Part shown: piece by piece, positions 31,139 through 42,140 of the stretch | How positions within the stretch are numbered: the first letter of the stretch is position 1 | How the letters are laid out: each line of letters starts with the position of its first letter | Assembly (NCBI GenBank): GCA_947646735.1 | Contig: CANTFK010000961.1 | Location: forward strand, 798,571 to 862,570 | Source of the DNA: Peronospora farinosa | Taxonomy: Eukaryota; Oomycota; Peronosporomycetes; Peronosporales; Peronosporaceae | Direction: 5' to 3' | Length of the DNA: 64,000 bases | Program-made: the position numbers and the translations under genes | The notes under the pieces: generated by a model | What the model was told of the DNA's origin: nothing | The model's database searches: none | The model's input: the letters and a program-made list of their open reading frames with translations, nothing else

Positions 31139-32668
31139 TTATCGATGGAGGCTCGCACGTAATCGTGCCGACAATTTAATGTCCGAGTCTTCAAACTCCT
31201 CACTGCCAATAGTCTGTAGCGACGCTATACAATGATCATCTTTAGCATACGCCGTACGAATGAGATTGGTAATAGAAGACGACAACGTCGTCACATGAGC
31301 AAGCTCATAGTCAGGTCTGCGTGACAACGCATCAGCCAAAGCATTTTGCTTACCCGGCTTATATTTCACCTCGAAGTTATATTCGGCAAAGAATGACAGC
31401 CATCTGGCCATTCTCTGCGAGAGATGTGGCGAATGAGTTGCAGTGCGTAACGACGCATGATCAGTATAGATCACAAAAGGCTTTGAGCCCAGCAGATGAA
31501 CTCTGAATTTGACCAGGGCATACTTCATCGCAAGTAGCTCTTTGTCCTGAACTGGATAGTTCTTTTCTGCAGCTTTCAGCTGGCGAGATTCAAAAGCGAT
31601 CACACGCTCACGGCCTTCATCATCTGTTTGTAACAGAGCACTGCCAATGGCAAAATCCGATGCGTCACAGACGACTCTAAACGGTCGGTCAGGGTCTGGC
31701 AAAGCCAAAATAGGAGCATGTAGAAGGCTCGCCTTCACCGCTTGAAAATTGTCCTCGTGTTCGGCATGCCAACACCATTTTACATCCTTTTTAAGGAGAT
31801 TGGATAACGGCCGAGCCATATCAGCGTAATTCTCGCTGTACTTGTGTAAGTAATTGGCAAGGCCAAGCCATTTACGCAAGTCCTTCTAAGACTGTGGAAT
31901 AGGCCAATCGACTATGGCTTTGACCTTGGCGGGATCCACACTTAGGCCTCGCTTCCCAATGAAGCACCCTAAAAAGTACATTTCTTCGGCCCCGAAGATG
32001 CACTTCGATGCATTAGCATATAGTTTATTAGTGCGCATGCACTCGAGCACAACTCGTAAATGAAAAATATGGTTTTCGGTATCCGACCGCCCATGTTCAG
32101 CTCGACTATGGACAAAAATGTCATCAAAGTACGTCTGTGCATAACTTCGATGGGGTCGAAACAATTGCGTCACCAAACGGTTAAACGAGCCGGAGCATTC
32201 GAAATCCCCTAAAACATCACCAACCACTCCCAGAACATACCGCTCGGAGTACTAACCGCAGCGAGCGGAATATCACTAACTCGCATGAGCAGTTGGAAGT
32301 ACCGTCAATCAAGTCGAATGCGCTATACGTAGTACAACCGACCATACTTTTCCTGGGGAAACATCCTTTCTAGGTATTGGCGTCTGTGCAGGAAGAGTGG
32401 CCGTATCGAGTTTATTATAAGCGTGAACAATATGCCACTTACCATTCGGTTTCTTGACACAGAAAGTGGGTGTCGAGTGCACAATGTTGCTCTCGCGCAC
32501 CATGACCGCCGCGTGCTTTGCAAGAAAGAACTCGTCAATGACGTTACACTGTTCTTTGGGTAAAGGCCACTGCCGTGTTGCACAGTATTTGGTTCCGGGA
32601 ACCAAGTCAATTTCATGCCGTACACCCCTATCAGGTGGTAGAACCGACGGTGGATCGTGACACACCAC
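31139..32668 (-). pseudogene. Element 3 pol: reverse transcriptase and RNase H
   Basis: The RT start (RGVRHEIDLVPGTKYCATRQ, STPTFCVKKPNGKWHIVHAY) is in 32668-32309; a damaged palm follows; the active site QTYFDDIFVHSRAE is intact in 32227-31886, then KCIFGAEEMYFLGCFIG. RNase H 31879-31139 has VVCDASDFAIGSALLQ, DKELLAMKYALVKF and YTDHASLRT. Frame changes occur near 32230-32310 and a TAG near 31886. Confidence 0.85.
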
Positions 32669-33106
32669 GTCCTGGAAATTCCTTTACTAAAGGATAGTAG
32701 GGATCTGAAGGGTCCTTCAAGATAGATGATCCACTACGTGCAATAAGTGCCGCTTTTGTATCTTCAAGGACTGCCTCTTCGACAAGTGAGAATGAGTTCA
32801 ACTCGAGGTTAGATCGAATGACCACTATATCGGATAGATCACCAACCTTCAAAGCTTGATGAAATCGTCCACAAAATATTTTGTCCAGCTATAAGAGAGC
32901 ATTTAATGATGGGAGGGCCTCAAGGTCAACCTCACCTCTACATCACCTGTCACTGTTGACCAGGGTGTATAGCTGGTCACTGATATTACTACGCGATAAA
33001 ACAGACGCTTTGCGTCTCGCAGCCGCCATCTGGCGATGCTGCCGTCTCATTGACGAGACCGTACTCTTCAAAGTACTTGTAATACCATCATCCCCAAGGT
33101 CAACAG

Positions 33107-33367
33107 ACCCCTTGTCATTCACCTGCACTATGCGAGGGCCGATGTCAGTATTGACATCAAGCGAATCGCATTTACAGATAATTTAACTAACAAGGTCATC
33201 GACCTTCACTTGCTCTATACGAGAGCCGATGTCATTATCGACATCCAGTGAATCGCATTTACAGCCAATATCACTAACAAGGTCATCGACCTTCACGTGC
33301 TCTATACAAGAGCCGATGTCATTATCGACATCCAGTGTCTCAATATTACTTTGAGTATCACTCAACG
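33107..33367. repeat. 87-bp tandem repeats in element 3 spacer
   Basis: Three units of 87 bp (GGTCATCGACC starts at 33194 and 33281; an older unit precedes) encode on the minus strand the repeated motif LDVDNDIGSRIEQVKVDDLV. They lie between protease and RT. Each unit contains its own hairpin arms (GATGTC...GACATC). Confidence 0.88.
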
Positions 33368-33499
33368 GAGTACGTGCGTTCTACTAGGTGTCACTGAGCT
33401 CTGCTCGACACTATAATTATTGACATTGAAGTTTATCAACTCAGACACTCCAATGTCCAGCACACTAACTGAATCAGTTAATGTCTCGCGCCAATAGCA

Positions 33500-34020
33500 C
33501 TTCTGTTTCCTAGCGAAGGTGGATTCATGACTCTCTAAAGCTTCGCTAGGAACATTGCACGTTGCACGTTGCGCCTAAGGTATTGGATCTCCAATCGATC
33601 CATGGCTCATGGCGGTTCAGCCAGGCCATACCAAAAATGAGATCATATCTCGAGTCCAAATCAAGGACAAGACAGCGTTTAACGCTATTGAAGTCTAAGA
33701 ACTTTACACCTAAGTTTAACGGAACTTTAGAAACGGTGACACGTACACCTGTTGCGAGACGCACGGTTATACTGTCACCCTCCTGCGTTTCTATAGCTTC
33801 AGCATACAGATGACTTCCTTCAAGGAAACGACGTCAGACCTTATTACCTGACGCCCCTGAGTCAATTAAAATTGACCATGGTTTCTCAAAACCCTTAACG
33901 GATGCCGACTCAACCAACGAGCCTGACTAGTATTCCTGCTCCATAAAAGCTATCACGGAGTCACTTGGGACTAAGGCCTGTTTACCTCTACCTCTTAGAT
34001 GTTCAACAGAACTTAGTTCT
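33500..34020 (-). pseudogene. Element 3 pol: aspartic protease
   Basis: The second half of retropepsin is clear at 33764-33546 (VLDLDSRYDLIFGMAWLNRHEPWIDW). Upstream, near 33850, the minus strand reads ILIDSGAS in a frame broken by neighbouring stops. The protease frame is -1 relative to gag. Confidence 0.7.
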
Positions 34021-34022
34021 TT

Positions 34023-34065
34023 CCCAGTAGGGCGCCCCGTGCCTACTGGGAGTTGACGGTTTCCC
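34023..34065 (-). promoter_or_regulatory. Putative -1 frameshift signal at gag end, element 3
   Basis: The minus strand has the heptamer GGGAAAC (complement of 34059-34065), an 8-nt spacer, and a 9-bp perfect stem CCCAGTAGG/CCTACTGGG (34042-34050 with 34023-34031). The gag stop TAG 34043-34045 is in the stem. The heptamer is one base out of register with the gag frame as read here, so a 1-nt indel must be assumed. Confidence 0.5.
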
Positions 34066-35069
34066 CTGCTGTGCTCGCCTTTTGGCTAGGAGCAGGGTTT
34101 CGGCTCTACCGATTTGAACGTTGCTTTCGCAACGGACGGCTATAGCGGAGGTGCCTAGTGCTTCCGCACATTTAACATCTACGGATGTTACCTTGCTGCT
34201 CAGCAGCTTGAAACTCAGCTTCTTCAGCTTGACTGAGATCCATGGGTTCCGCCCTGTTAGAGGTATTTGATTAATACCAGGGCAGACCATATCGAGCAGA
34301 CTTAAGATTAAATCTAGCGTTAAACGCTATGCTTACTGCCTCCTGAAAAGTCGAAGGCTGGACACGGAAAACTTCCGTCCTAGCGACCCCAGTACGAAGT
34401 CCTTCCATAAATATGGTTACTCCGACTTCCTCTGCCAGTGGGTCCTGCTGCATAGCAGCAATGGGAGTTCTCAACTCTTGGACATAGTCCGACAATTCTT
34501 TCTTACCCTGTCGGGTAGCTAGGAAGCGTGAGCGCACACGATAAGCCTGATTAGGCGGTGCAAACACGCAAGTTAATTGCCTTTTTAAGCATTTCCCATG
34601 TGGGAAATGCAGCATTTACAGAGACATCGCTCGTTAGAGCCCACTCTCTAGCTCTTCCACCGAGCTTCGAAATGGCCAGGCCAACTCGTTGCTTATCTGA
34701 AACAAGCATGGCTGCATCCGTTGCCATTTCAACTTCTCGGATCCAGAAGAAAAGATTTTCTCCCTCCTTACCGTCGAAGTTCTTTACATTTAAAACAAGT
34801 GGGCGAGCCTTGTTTTAAATGTAAAGACCTTCGAGGGTAATTTGGCTCTGCATCGGGCACAGGTACCGGGATATACTTTGTAGGCGCAGCTGACGCTGCC
34901 TGGTTGTGGACCTGCCCGAGTAGCGTTGTCTCATAACGCTTGAAGGCCTCAAGGCGAGCATTGAGGACCTCCGGGCCAAAAGAACCTCGATACGATCGGG
35001 CCCAACGAACGCAGATAGTTTATCTAGGGCGAGTCGTTGCGCCTCAGAGAGGTGATTTTGATTCTCCAT
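34043..35069 (-). pseudogene. Element 3 gag
   Basis: The first ATG is at 35069 (MENQNHLSEAQRLALDKL). Frame breaks follow. The gag core is at 34615-34271 (YRVRSRFLATRQGKKELSDY, then VTIFMEGLRTGVARTEVFRV). The zinc knuckle expected near 34130-34170 is degenerate, with Cys and Gly residues scattered over two frames. The protein would form the particle shell. Confidence 0.75.
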
Positions 35070-35112
35070 CCTCACAGAGGGTCAGTCTTTAAAGACTCAG
35101 GTGTGGATTGAC

Positions 35113-35126
35113 ACCAAGTGCTACCA
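35113..35126 (-). other. Element 3 primer binding site
   Basis: The minus strand reads TGGTAGCACTTGGT two bases inside the 5' LTR. Confidence 0.65.
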
Positions 35127-35128
35127 AG

Positions 35129-35787
35129 TGTAGCGGAGCTGCACAGCTCTTTAGCCAGAGGAAGATTTTTCGGCTGGAAGCCTCTTAGTTCTAGAGAACT
35201 AAATAGAGTTAAGGATAAAAGCCACTTAGTTCTAAGGAACTAATTAAACGACTTTAAAGTCACCCTCTTCTAAGGAACTAGGAGAGAGATTTAGTCAGCA
35301 AGCAATAAGCTTAAGGTTCAGAGAACCAACGCACCGAGTACAAAAAAGCTAGAAGCTTAACGGCTCAGAGAACCAACGCGCGAAACGCACAAGAGAACAA
35401 GTCAGAACGACTTGCGATCTTAAACTCAAAAGGAGAACTGATTTTATTTATGCATTAAGATTTTATGAATAGTCCTACTCTAAGTACACTACACTAAATT
35501 AATTACTATAACAGTAATCATAATATGTAGACTTTGCTATTGGACGATGTATCGTCTATACATCTGTGTATGATGTACCTAGTACGATGTATCGTCTATA
35601 CATCTGTGTATGATGTACCTAGGGTACGATTATCGAATAGGATACGGTATTACCGAATACCGTATCTTAACGCTCATACTTAATACCTTTCTAAAGCAAA
35701 GTATCAAGAATACATTATATGCAATAGAGGAAACTTCAACCGTAAACTTTGAGAATGACGTTACAACCGTCGTGTAACCCCGTTACA
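35129..35787 (-). repeat. Element 3 5' LTR (long form)
   Basis: This 659-bp LTR starts TGTAGCGGAGCTGCACAG and ends CCCCGTTACA. The extra block contains three TTCTAAGGAACTA-like palindromes (near 35200, 35230 and 35270) and two CAGAGAACCAACGC copies (near 35318 and 35363). Two 40-bp units are at 35546-35625. Confidence 0.85.
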
Positions 35788-35906
35788 ATATAAACCTTGT
35801 GCGGTGTAAGTAGCAGGTCTAAGTACACACGTACTTATGACCCCCCCCCCCCCCGTGAAGTGTTACGTAATAACGTACATGTAACCATAGACTTTAGCCC
35901 GTTACA
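35788..35906. repeat. Repeat D fragment, right flank of element 3
   Basis: This part holds TACACACGTACTTATGACC, a run of 14 C, GTGTTACGTAA and the terminus GCCCGTTACA. A TCACCACCACTTTTAG purine/pyrimidine tract follows, like the tracts next to the LTRs of elements 1 and 4, so D is probably an LTR of minus orientation. Confidence 0.55.
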
Positions 35907-36298
35907 TCACCACCACTTTTAGTCGCTTTATCAGCAATTGTCACCCGCGGGGATACATCCATGTAATAATATTCAAGAACTCTTAAATAAATGTAAACGC
36001 TACCTAGGAAGATTGTTAGTATAATACTTTTACTTTGGCTATAAGGCGAGCAATTAATATCTCCGAAGAAGTGGTACAGCAAATAGTATCCTGCGAAAGC
36101 AGACACATGATCAATATGCAAGTATCCACTTGATACCAACTTCATTTAGCATTTTTCAAGTCGCATAGTTGTGTTAATTTCATTTCTCTCTTAACGCAAT
36201 ATCAACACTTTTCTTTTGGTAATGCTGCCATCTTTGTTTCTTGCTTGTCTTGATTTACGTCAAAATTCTTTTTCAGAGTGGCTCTTCCTCATAATTCC
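35907..36298. other. Region between repeat D and the M13 gene
   Basis: About 390 bp with no recognised gene. A minus-strand open stretch of 83 codons (35894-36145) has hydrophobic character but partly lies in repeat D and has no supporting motif. The rest is probably the 3' flank of the peptidase gene. Confidence 0.4.
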
Positions 36299-39200
36299 TT
36301 ACCAAATGACGCACTTCTTCGCTGGATTCATCGGTGTCCCCACGGGGCATGAAAAGACCTCGGCAAACTTGGCGTAATTCATCAACGGACCGTTCACACG
36401 CCACTTGCCGGGCGAATGAGTATCAATCGTTCGCAATAGCTCTGCGTATCCGGGTGTTCGCTTCTCACACCAATTCTGGGCAAACGCCGTAAAAAACAGA
36501 CGGTCATCTGCCACAGAATCGTCAGGTTGTGCAAATGCACGTGCCAGCTTCTTCACCATACTCTGGATCCGAGCGTCGCCGCCAGAAAACGGATATTTGC
36601 TCTCTGACAGCGTCCATTTGTGCCGTTTGGATCCACAGTCGGCCTCTCCCTTGCCACACCCATGGCTGATTATGTCCTTGTCTTCTTCATGCTTGTAGTG
36701 GTGTCCATGATACTCCTTTCGCCCGCAATCACCGCATTCTTCCGACCATTCTTCGTGGCGATGATGCTTTTTTTCAGCATGTCTCGCCTTGTGGTTCTCT
36801 TCGTAGACCTTGTCATGATGGTGATGATGCTTCTCTTTTTCATGACGGCGGCTTTCTTTCTTTTCTTTCTTGCGAGCTTCACGACGTTCTTTCTTGCTTT
36901 CATGCTTGTGGTGCATATGCTTGTCACTCTCTTCGCCGTCTTCATTACTGTGCTTCGCATGATGGTCCTTTTTGCTCTCATTCTTATAAATGTCTTTCGT
37001 CTTGTGGCTATGGTGTGAACCTTTGTGGCGATAATCACCTAGCCCATCGCCCTTCTCTTCGTCGCGGTGGTGACCTTCATTACGTTCGTGATCGTTGTGC
37101 ACGTCCTTGTCACGGTCGTCCTCTCGCTCGCTATCGTTGTGTTTACCAGACTTCTCCGATCCACTCTCATGATGCTTCTGTATTTCAGTATGATCCTTTT
37201 TCTCGGGCTCTGCTGAAGGCTCATCTTCTTCCTTCTTGTGTTTGTGCTTGCTAGTCTTGTCGGGTGAGACAATGCTTGGGCCTGGCTGCGGCACAACACT
37301 TGGAACTTTAAATGGTGTTGGTGTATTAGACGGACTTGGCGTATCGGGTGCGTCAGGCAGCGTTGGCGGTGTGGAGCCATCAGGTGAAATTGGCTGATAG
37401 GTGCGTCAGGAAGCGTCGGCGGTGTTGAATCATTAGGCGGAATTGGCGGATTAGTCACGTATGGCAACGTCGGCGGTGTTGATCCATTAGGTGAACTTGG
37501 CGTGTCAGGTACGTCAGGCAACGGCGGTGTCAAGCCATTAGGTGGAGCTGGCGTGTCAGGTATGTCAGGCAACGGCGGTGTTGAGCCATTAGGTGGAGCT
37601 GGCGAGTCAGGTGCGTCAGGCAGCGTTGGCGGTGCTGAGTCATTAGGTGGAGCTGGCGTGTCAGGTGTGTCGGGCAACGGCGGTGTTGAGCCATTAGGTG
37701 GAGCTGGCGTGTCAGGTGTGTCGGGCAACGGCGGTGTTGAGCCATTAGGTGGACTTGGCGTGTCAGGTGTGTCGGGCAACGGCGGTGTTGGGCCATTAGG
37801 TGGACTTGGCGGTTTAGGCACGTCAGGCAACGTCGACGGCGTTGAGCCATTAGATGGATTTGGTGTGTCAGGTGCGTCAGGCAACGTCGGCGGCGTGTTC
37901 GATAAGTCAGGTGGCGGCGTCGATGAGTCTGGCGTCACTATCGGTGCCTCCGTGGCAGACTCTTTTCCAGGAAGTGCAGGTGTTTTCTTCACCGGAGTAG
38001 GAACTTCAGGTACAGGATTAATTTCTTGAGGAATGTTCGCTGGTTGAGGTTCCGGCACGACCGTCGGTTGGGGTGGACTGCCACCAGGCGTTCCACCATC
38101 AGGCCCAGCTTGCGGTACTTCCGGTGCTTCGGCTTTGGGGACTGGGAGGACGGGAGGAGGCAACGTCTCTACAGGAATAGGCTTATCTGGACCAGTTTCA
38201 CTCGGTACAGGGACGACTGGGGCTGCTGGAATCTCCTTGCTGGGGACAGGAGGTGTTTGCTCCGGTGCTTGATCGTCTGATGGGGATGCAGTTGCCGGGT
38301 CTGGATTGGTTGCCTCCGGTTGAATCTCAGAGGATGGTTCGATGGGTGGAGGTAAGAACGTTCTTTTCCAGAGATGATACGCCTCGTATGCAAGACGAAT
38401 ACCACCATTGTCAGCTATGTTTTCTCCTAGCGTCAAGTTGCCATTCACATTACCAAGTACGCGTCCGTCTTCAATAGAAACAACCGGGAACGCTGAGTAC
38501 TGAGCTGCCAAGCATTGTGCTTTCTCGATAAACTCGGCTGATACCGATGGAGTCCACCAGGAACGAAGAGCTCCATTGCCGTCATATTTCCGTCCTTGGT
38601 CGTCGAATCCATGTGAAAGCTCGTGGCCCATCAGCATTCCAATACGAGCAAAGTTTGCTGCAGCAGGAAAGTGCTCAGCACTATAGAATGGTGGCTGCAG
38701 GATTGCTGCAGGGAAGACCATCTTGTTTGCACTCGGATCGTAGTAAGCGTTGACGGTGGAAGCGGACATTTCCCAAGCTTTCTCATCTACTGGCTTGCCG
38801 ACAGATTGTATTGCTTTTGACGAACCCAGCTGCAACAACCTTTTTACGTTGTCAAAAAACGCGTCAGCTTGGAGCTCAAACGGCAGCGGGGGCACATCAT
38901 CTGGTCCGCCAATGTAATTCTTGACCTTGCTCAGCTTTTCAACAGCTGCGTCATACGTGATTTTATCTAGCCATGCTTCCGTTAGCAGCAAGGCTTTTAA
39001 AGACTCCTCGATTTCCTCCACCAGGGACTCAGCCGCCTTTTTTGCGTCAGGACCGAACACATCTTGCATATAGTATTTTCCCACTTCATCTCCGAGGAAC
39101 GCCGTTGTCACCTGCATGCAATATTGATTCCGCGGAAGAAGATTTCCTGTGCCTAGGATTTTGCCATGGAAGTCGTGACTTACACGGCGGAAGTATTCGC

Positions 39201-40281
39201 CCAGAAGTGTACCAAATGAGTCAATCACATGGAAACTTAGATACTTTTTCAGCTGCGGTAGCAGTGCGTCATCGCTCAAAAATTGGTTCTGTGCCTCAAA
39301 AAAGTTCGGTGTTGCAATAATCGCGTGGAGCATCGGGAATGGTTCCTTCTTGTATATCCCATTCAAATAGGCCATTAAGAAGGGATATCTCTGAGCAATT
39401 TCCGCAAATGAGTACGCCATGTTGGTTGTCTCCAGGTCACGCAACGCTGTATTCGGTAGAGAAATATTGGCAAAAGTCGTCTCAATCTCCAGCACAGCCT
39501 CTGCAAACTCACTGACATTTTGATGGTCTAGTTCTCCCACTGCAAACAATTTGGTCACGTAATCTATATAGAGAGCTGCATAAGCGTCCACTTTGCTTTG
39601 TTCCAAGTAGTACTCTCTGGATGGCAATGTGAGTCCTCCTTGAGATAGTTTAAGGACGTTTGTAGTTGGATCTTGAGAGTCTGCACCTACGAACACACTG
39701 AAGAATGTACTGATTCCTAGACTTTGGTCCATTCCACCTGCCAACTCCATCAAAGCGAGAATGGAATTGGCTTGATGGACGTTATTCACCAATTGAGTGA
39801 CAAAGGCAAGAGCATTAGCGTCCACCTCCTCATCACTGAGACATGAGTGGTAGAATTGTCCTATTTGAGGCGGATTTTGGTCAAGAATTTGCTGAATTGT
39901 GTCCTTGTTGGTTTCCGAGACGACGTAAAAGGACGAGTCAATATTTGGACGGTCCGATGGAATTTCATGACTTTTGAGCCAACCACCACATGCGTAATCA
40001 TAAAAGTCAACACAAGGGTCCACCGAAGGGTCCTTGAAGGTCTCCGTACTGGACAAAAATGCTACGTCAGACGCGTCATCCGTGATAGCTTTATCCTCGT
40101 TAAATGACACAGTGACGTCAGCAATCTCCAGAGGAACCGAATTCTGCTGCCGAAAGAGACTCAAGATGCCAAGACTCAATGCACCCGCCAATACAAATTG
40201 CCATACACTACGATGGTGTTGAGGACGCGACTGGATTTTGTCATTGACAAGGAGGGGTGTAAACTCATTCACACGAGACAT
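36299..40281 (-). CDS. M13-family zinc metallopeptidase with large internal insert
   Basis: Neprilysin/endothelin-converting-enzyme-type membrane peptidase. The likely start is the Met at 40281 (MSRVNEFTPLLV); an upstream in-frame Met exists at 40368. A signal anchor is at residues 25-43 (SVWQFVLAGALSLGILSLF). The ectodomain has DPCVDFYDYACGGWL, the zinc motif GHELSHGFDDQGR (near 38612-38626) and the third ligand GENIADNGG (near 38430). The family's C-terminal end (LFFTAFAQNWCEKRTPGYAE, FSCPVGTPMNP, KKCVIW) is at 36505-36299. Between ENIADNGG and that end lie Pro-rich text, about ten 17-18-residue repeats (PPNGSTPPLPDTPDTP) and a 200-residue Lys/His/Glu/Asp-rich segment, none typical of M13. 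A missing base near 37393 shifts the frame inside the repeats; both sides are clearly one gene. It may be a sequencing error. Confidence 0.85.
37340..37900. repeat. 51/54-bp tandem repeats in the M13 peptidase gene
   Basis: Units encode PPNGSTPPLPDTPDTPA-like repeats; for example GGTGTTGAGCCATTAGGTGG recurs at 37682 and 37733 (period 51 bp), with 54-bp variants (TLPDAPDSPAPP). The high similarity between units suggests ongoing expansion and contraction. Confidence 0.9.
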
Positions 40282-40368
40282 CGCTTGGACTGGGCAAAAG
40301 TGATTGTAAGTTGAACGATCTCCATGATAAAAAGATCGTGGCCCTTCATATCTATTCGGTAGTATCAA

Positions 40369-41351
40369 AGACTTTGCACTGTAGACTTCTGACCAGAAAA
40401 TCTAGAAGAAAAAAGATCAACGATGTTCTTAAAGAACACTAATGAAAATTTGATTAGAAAAGACGAAGATGGGAGGATGAAAAACCACAAAATCTTACCC
40501 ATCTGCTTGATACCAAGTCTTTTAATAGTATGTAGCCCGCACGCAATGAACCTAAAATTCTTGCTGCCTTTGGAGCTTTGTGGGCCATACGTCATAAACA
40601 AACACTCAGGTCCGATTTCTTGTCGTGCGTGTTCTTCCTACACCGATTTGAACAACATTGTTAAAGAACTTGCAAACAGTAGAGCTGCTCGGTAAAAGGT
40701 CATTGTAGACTCCGTGATTGTCGAGAGTTGAAAGTTGACCAAAATCTTACTAAGCGCATTCGGTGATATAGTTAAACACGTAATACTTCAATATGACAAT
40801 CGACCGCATGATTAAGAGTTGCATACTGATAGCCGGAGGTAGATAGAGTGCTGAACTTGATGGTGTATCGTAACAATTTATATGGCGCTACTAGTACGTG
40901 GATGGAAGAAAGCGACACAGACCTTTTAGATAGAGACAAGAAGGATGTTACTATAGACATTCTTTCTGTCGATTGTAAAGTGACGTTGTAGCTGTCGGAA
41001 TTCGACATGTGAATCATACAAAAACGTGACAAATTTTGAGGTGTAAATTTGATTGCTCAAGACCACGATTGCAGGCACAAGAAGAAGTGGGTGTATGTCA
41101 ACTGAAGCACCTCTTTCGAGCAATCTAGAGGTCGCATGAAACTTTAAGTGAAGGTGACTAGAAGCTGATTGATGTGAGTACGGAACACCTAAGCACTATA
41201 TTGAAGAAGCTAAAAACTATGAAGCCATCTCAAATGAGTGCACGTGACCAAAGTTCAACCCTTTATAATATGATCTTTACGCTTTAATTTGAACCAAATG
41301 ATCGCAATATTAATGACCTTAATATTCCGTTTCCCGAGTTTCACAACCCCC
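40369..41351. other. Intergenic region upstream of the M13 gene
   Basis: No gene is supported. A 90-codon plus-strand open stretch at 40423-40695 has no motif and lies directly upstream of the peptidase start, where the promoter should be. Confidence 0.4.
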
Positions 41352-41366
41352 TTCATTCTTTAATTA
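41352..41366 (+). promoter_or_regulatory. Initiator-like element of the small gene
   Basis: TTCATTCTTTAATTA lies 15 bp before ATG 41381 and fits the oomycete initiator type TCATTY. Confidence 0.45.
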
Positions 41367-41380
41367 GCGCTGAATAAACG

Positions 41381-41664
41381 ATGTCTTCCCGTTTAACATC
41401 ATTCGCTGCCGCTGCACTACGTCGTCGCCAAGACCCGAAGCTTATGAAAAAGTTTAACTTGGCTTCACTAAACGACGGGAAGATCCATTCGTCGTATCGA
41501 GTAACCGGTTATTGAAGGTGTACAAGAAGCCGACGACGACGCCCCAGCAGCGCGTCATGGACAAATTCTCGCTCGAGTATCTACTTGGTCCTAGCAAACT
41601 TCAGACAGGCAAGACACTGGAGAAAAAGAACCCGTTTGACGTCACTAGCTCCAAGTTTATGTGA
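41381..41664 (+). CDS. Small unknown protein with one frameshift
   Basis: ATG 41381 opens a 44-codon frame (MSSRLTSFAAAALRRRQDP...) to TGA/TAT-TGA at 41513. Another frame then carries on convincingly: EDPFVVSSNRLLKVYKKPTT and FSLEYLLGPSKLQTGKTLEK to TGA 41662-41664. A single-base indel near 41455-41480 would join them into a protein of about 93 residues. The basic, Ala/Ser-rich start resembles a mitochondrial targeting peptide. The family is not recognised. A promoter element just upstream supports a real gene. Confidence 0.45.
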
Positions 41665-42092
41665 GCAGCATACATGCAACAGCACACTACTTATCGCCCA
41701 AAATCCGATTAGTCCACTCTTTTAACTTCTTATAATTTTCTTTTGACATTCTGTACAAGTCTTTTGGTCTTGCTTTGGTTAAAATAAGGTTTGTTGGTCA
41801 AAATGCCCTTAATAATTGACGCTGTATTAAAAATAACTCTTAAACCATTGTAAAACAATGGTTTAAGAGTTATTTCTAGTAAAATTTAATTTATTATTAT
41901 AAAATTATTAGATGTGTTTAGTTATGCACATTCATAACTATCATTTGGTAATGTAAATTAAAGCCACAATACATATCTTATACTGATGACGTACGTTTGG
42001 AGGTCGTTATACTGGCCTTAGTCTTTAGTTAGCTTACTAAACGATAACTTCAACATCTATTTTTATGTAGCTATATCGGTTTCTAGAGGTAA
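41665..42092. other. AT-rich intergenic region
   Basis: It contains an inverted repeat AATAACTCTTAAACCATTG/CAATGGTTTAAGAGTTATT near 41830-41875 (about 19 bp arms, short loop), possibly a small transposable element end or a transcript hairpin. No gene is seen. Confidence 0.5.
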
Positions 42093-42140
42093 TTGATCCA
42101 AACTTGCCCCTTAAAATCATCCCTTACGTCCCTTAAAACA

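Larger units (their letters stand above)
28297..35787 (-). mobile_element. Element 3: Ty3/gypsy chromovirus-type retrotransposon
   Basis: LTRs lie at 28297-28671 and 35129-35787. The minus strand encodes gag, protease, RT with intact YFDD, RNase H and integrase; the plus strand carries the antisense gene near the 3' LTR. The flanks ATAAA and ATATA agree at four of five positions, a possible decayed target duplication. The LTRs differ by a 324-bp block and one 40-bp repeat unit. Frameshifts and stops are spread through gag and pol. Confidence 0.88.

Noticed and set aside
36620..37018. Strongly hydrophobic plus-strand frame resembling a membrane protein
   Set aside because: It is the complement of the Lys/His/Glu-rich insert of the M13 gene (GAG/AAG codons give CTC/CTT).
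37502..38029. Gly-rich collagen-like frame on the plus strand
   Set aside because: It is the antisense shadow of the Pro-repeat region of the M13 peptidase; the minus frame has the family motifs.
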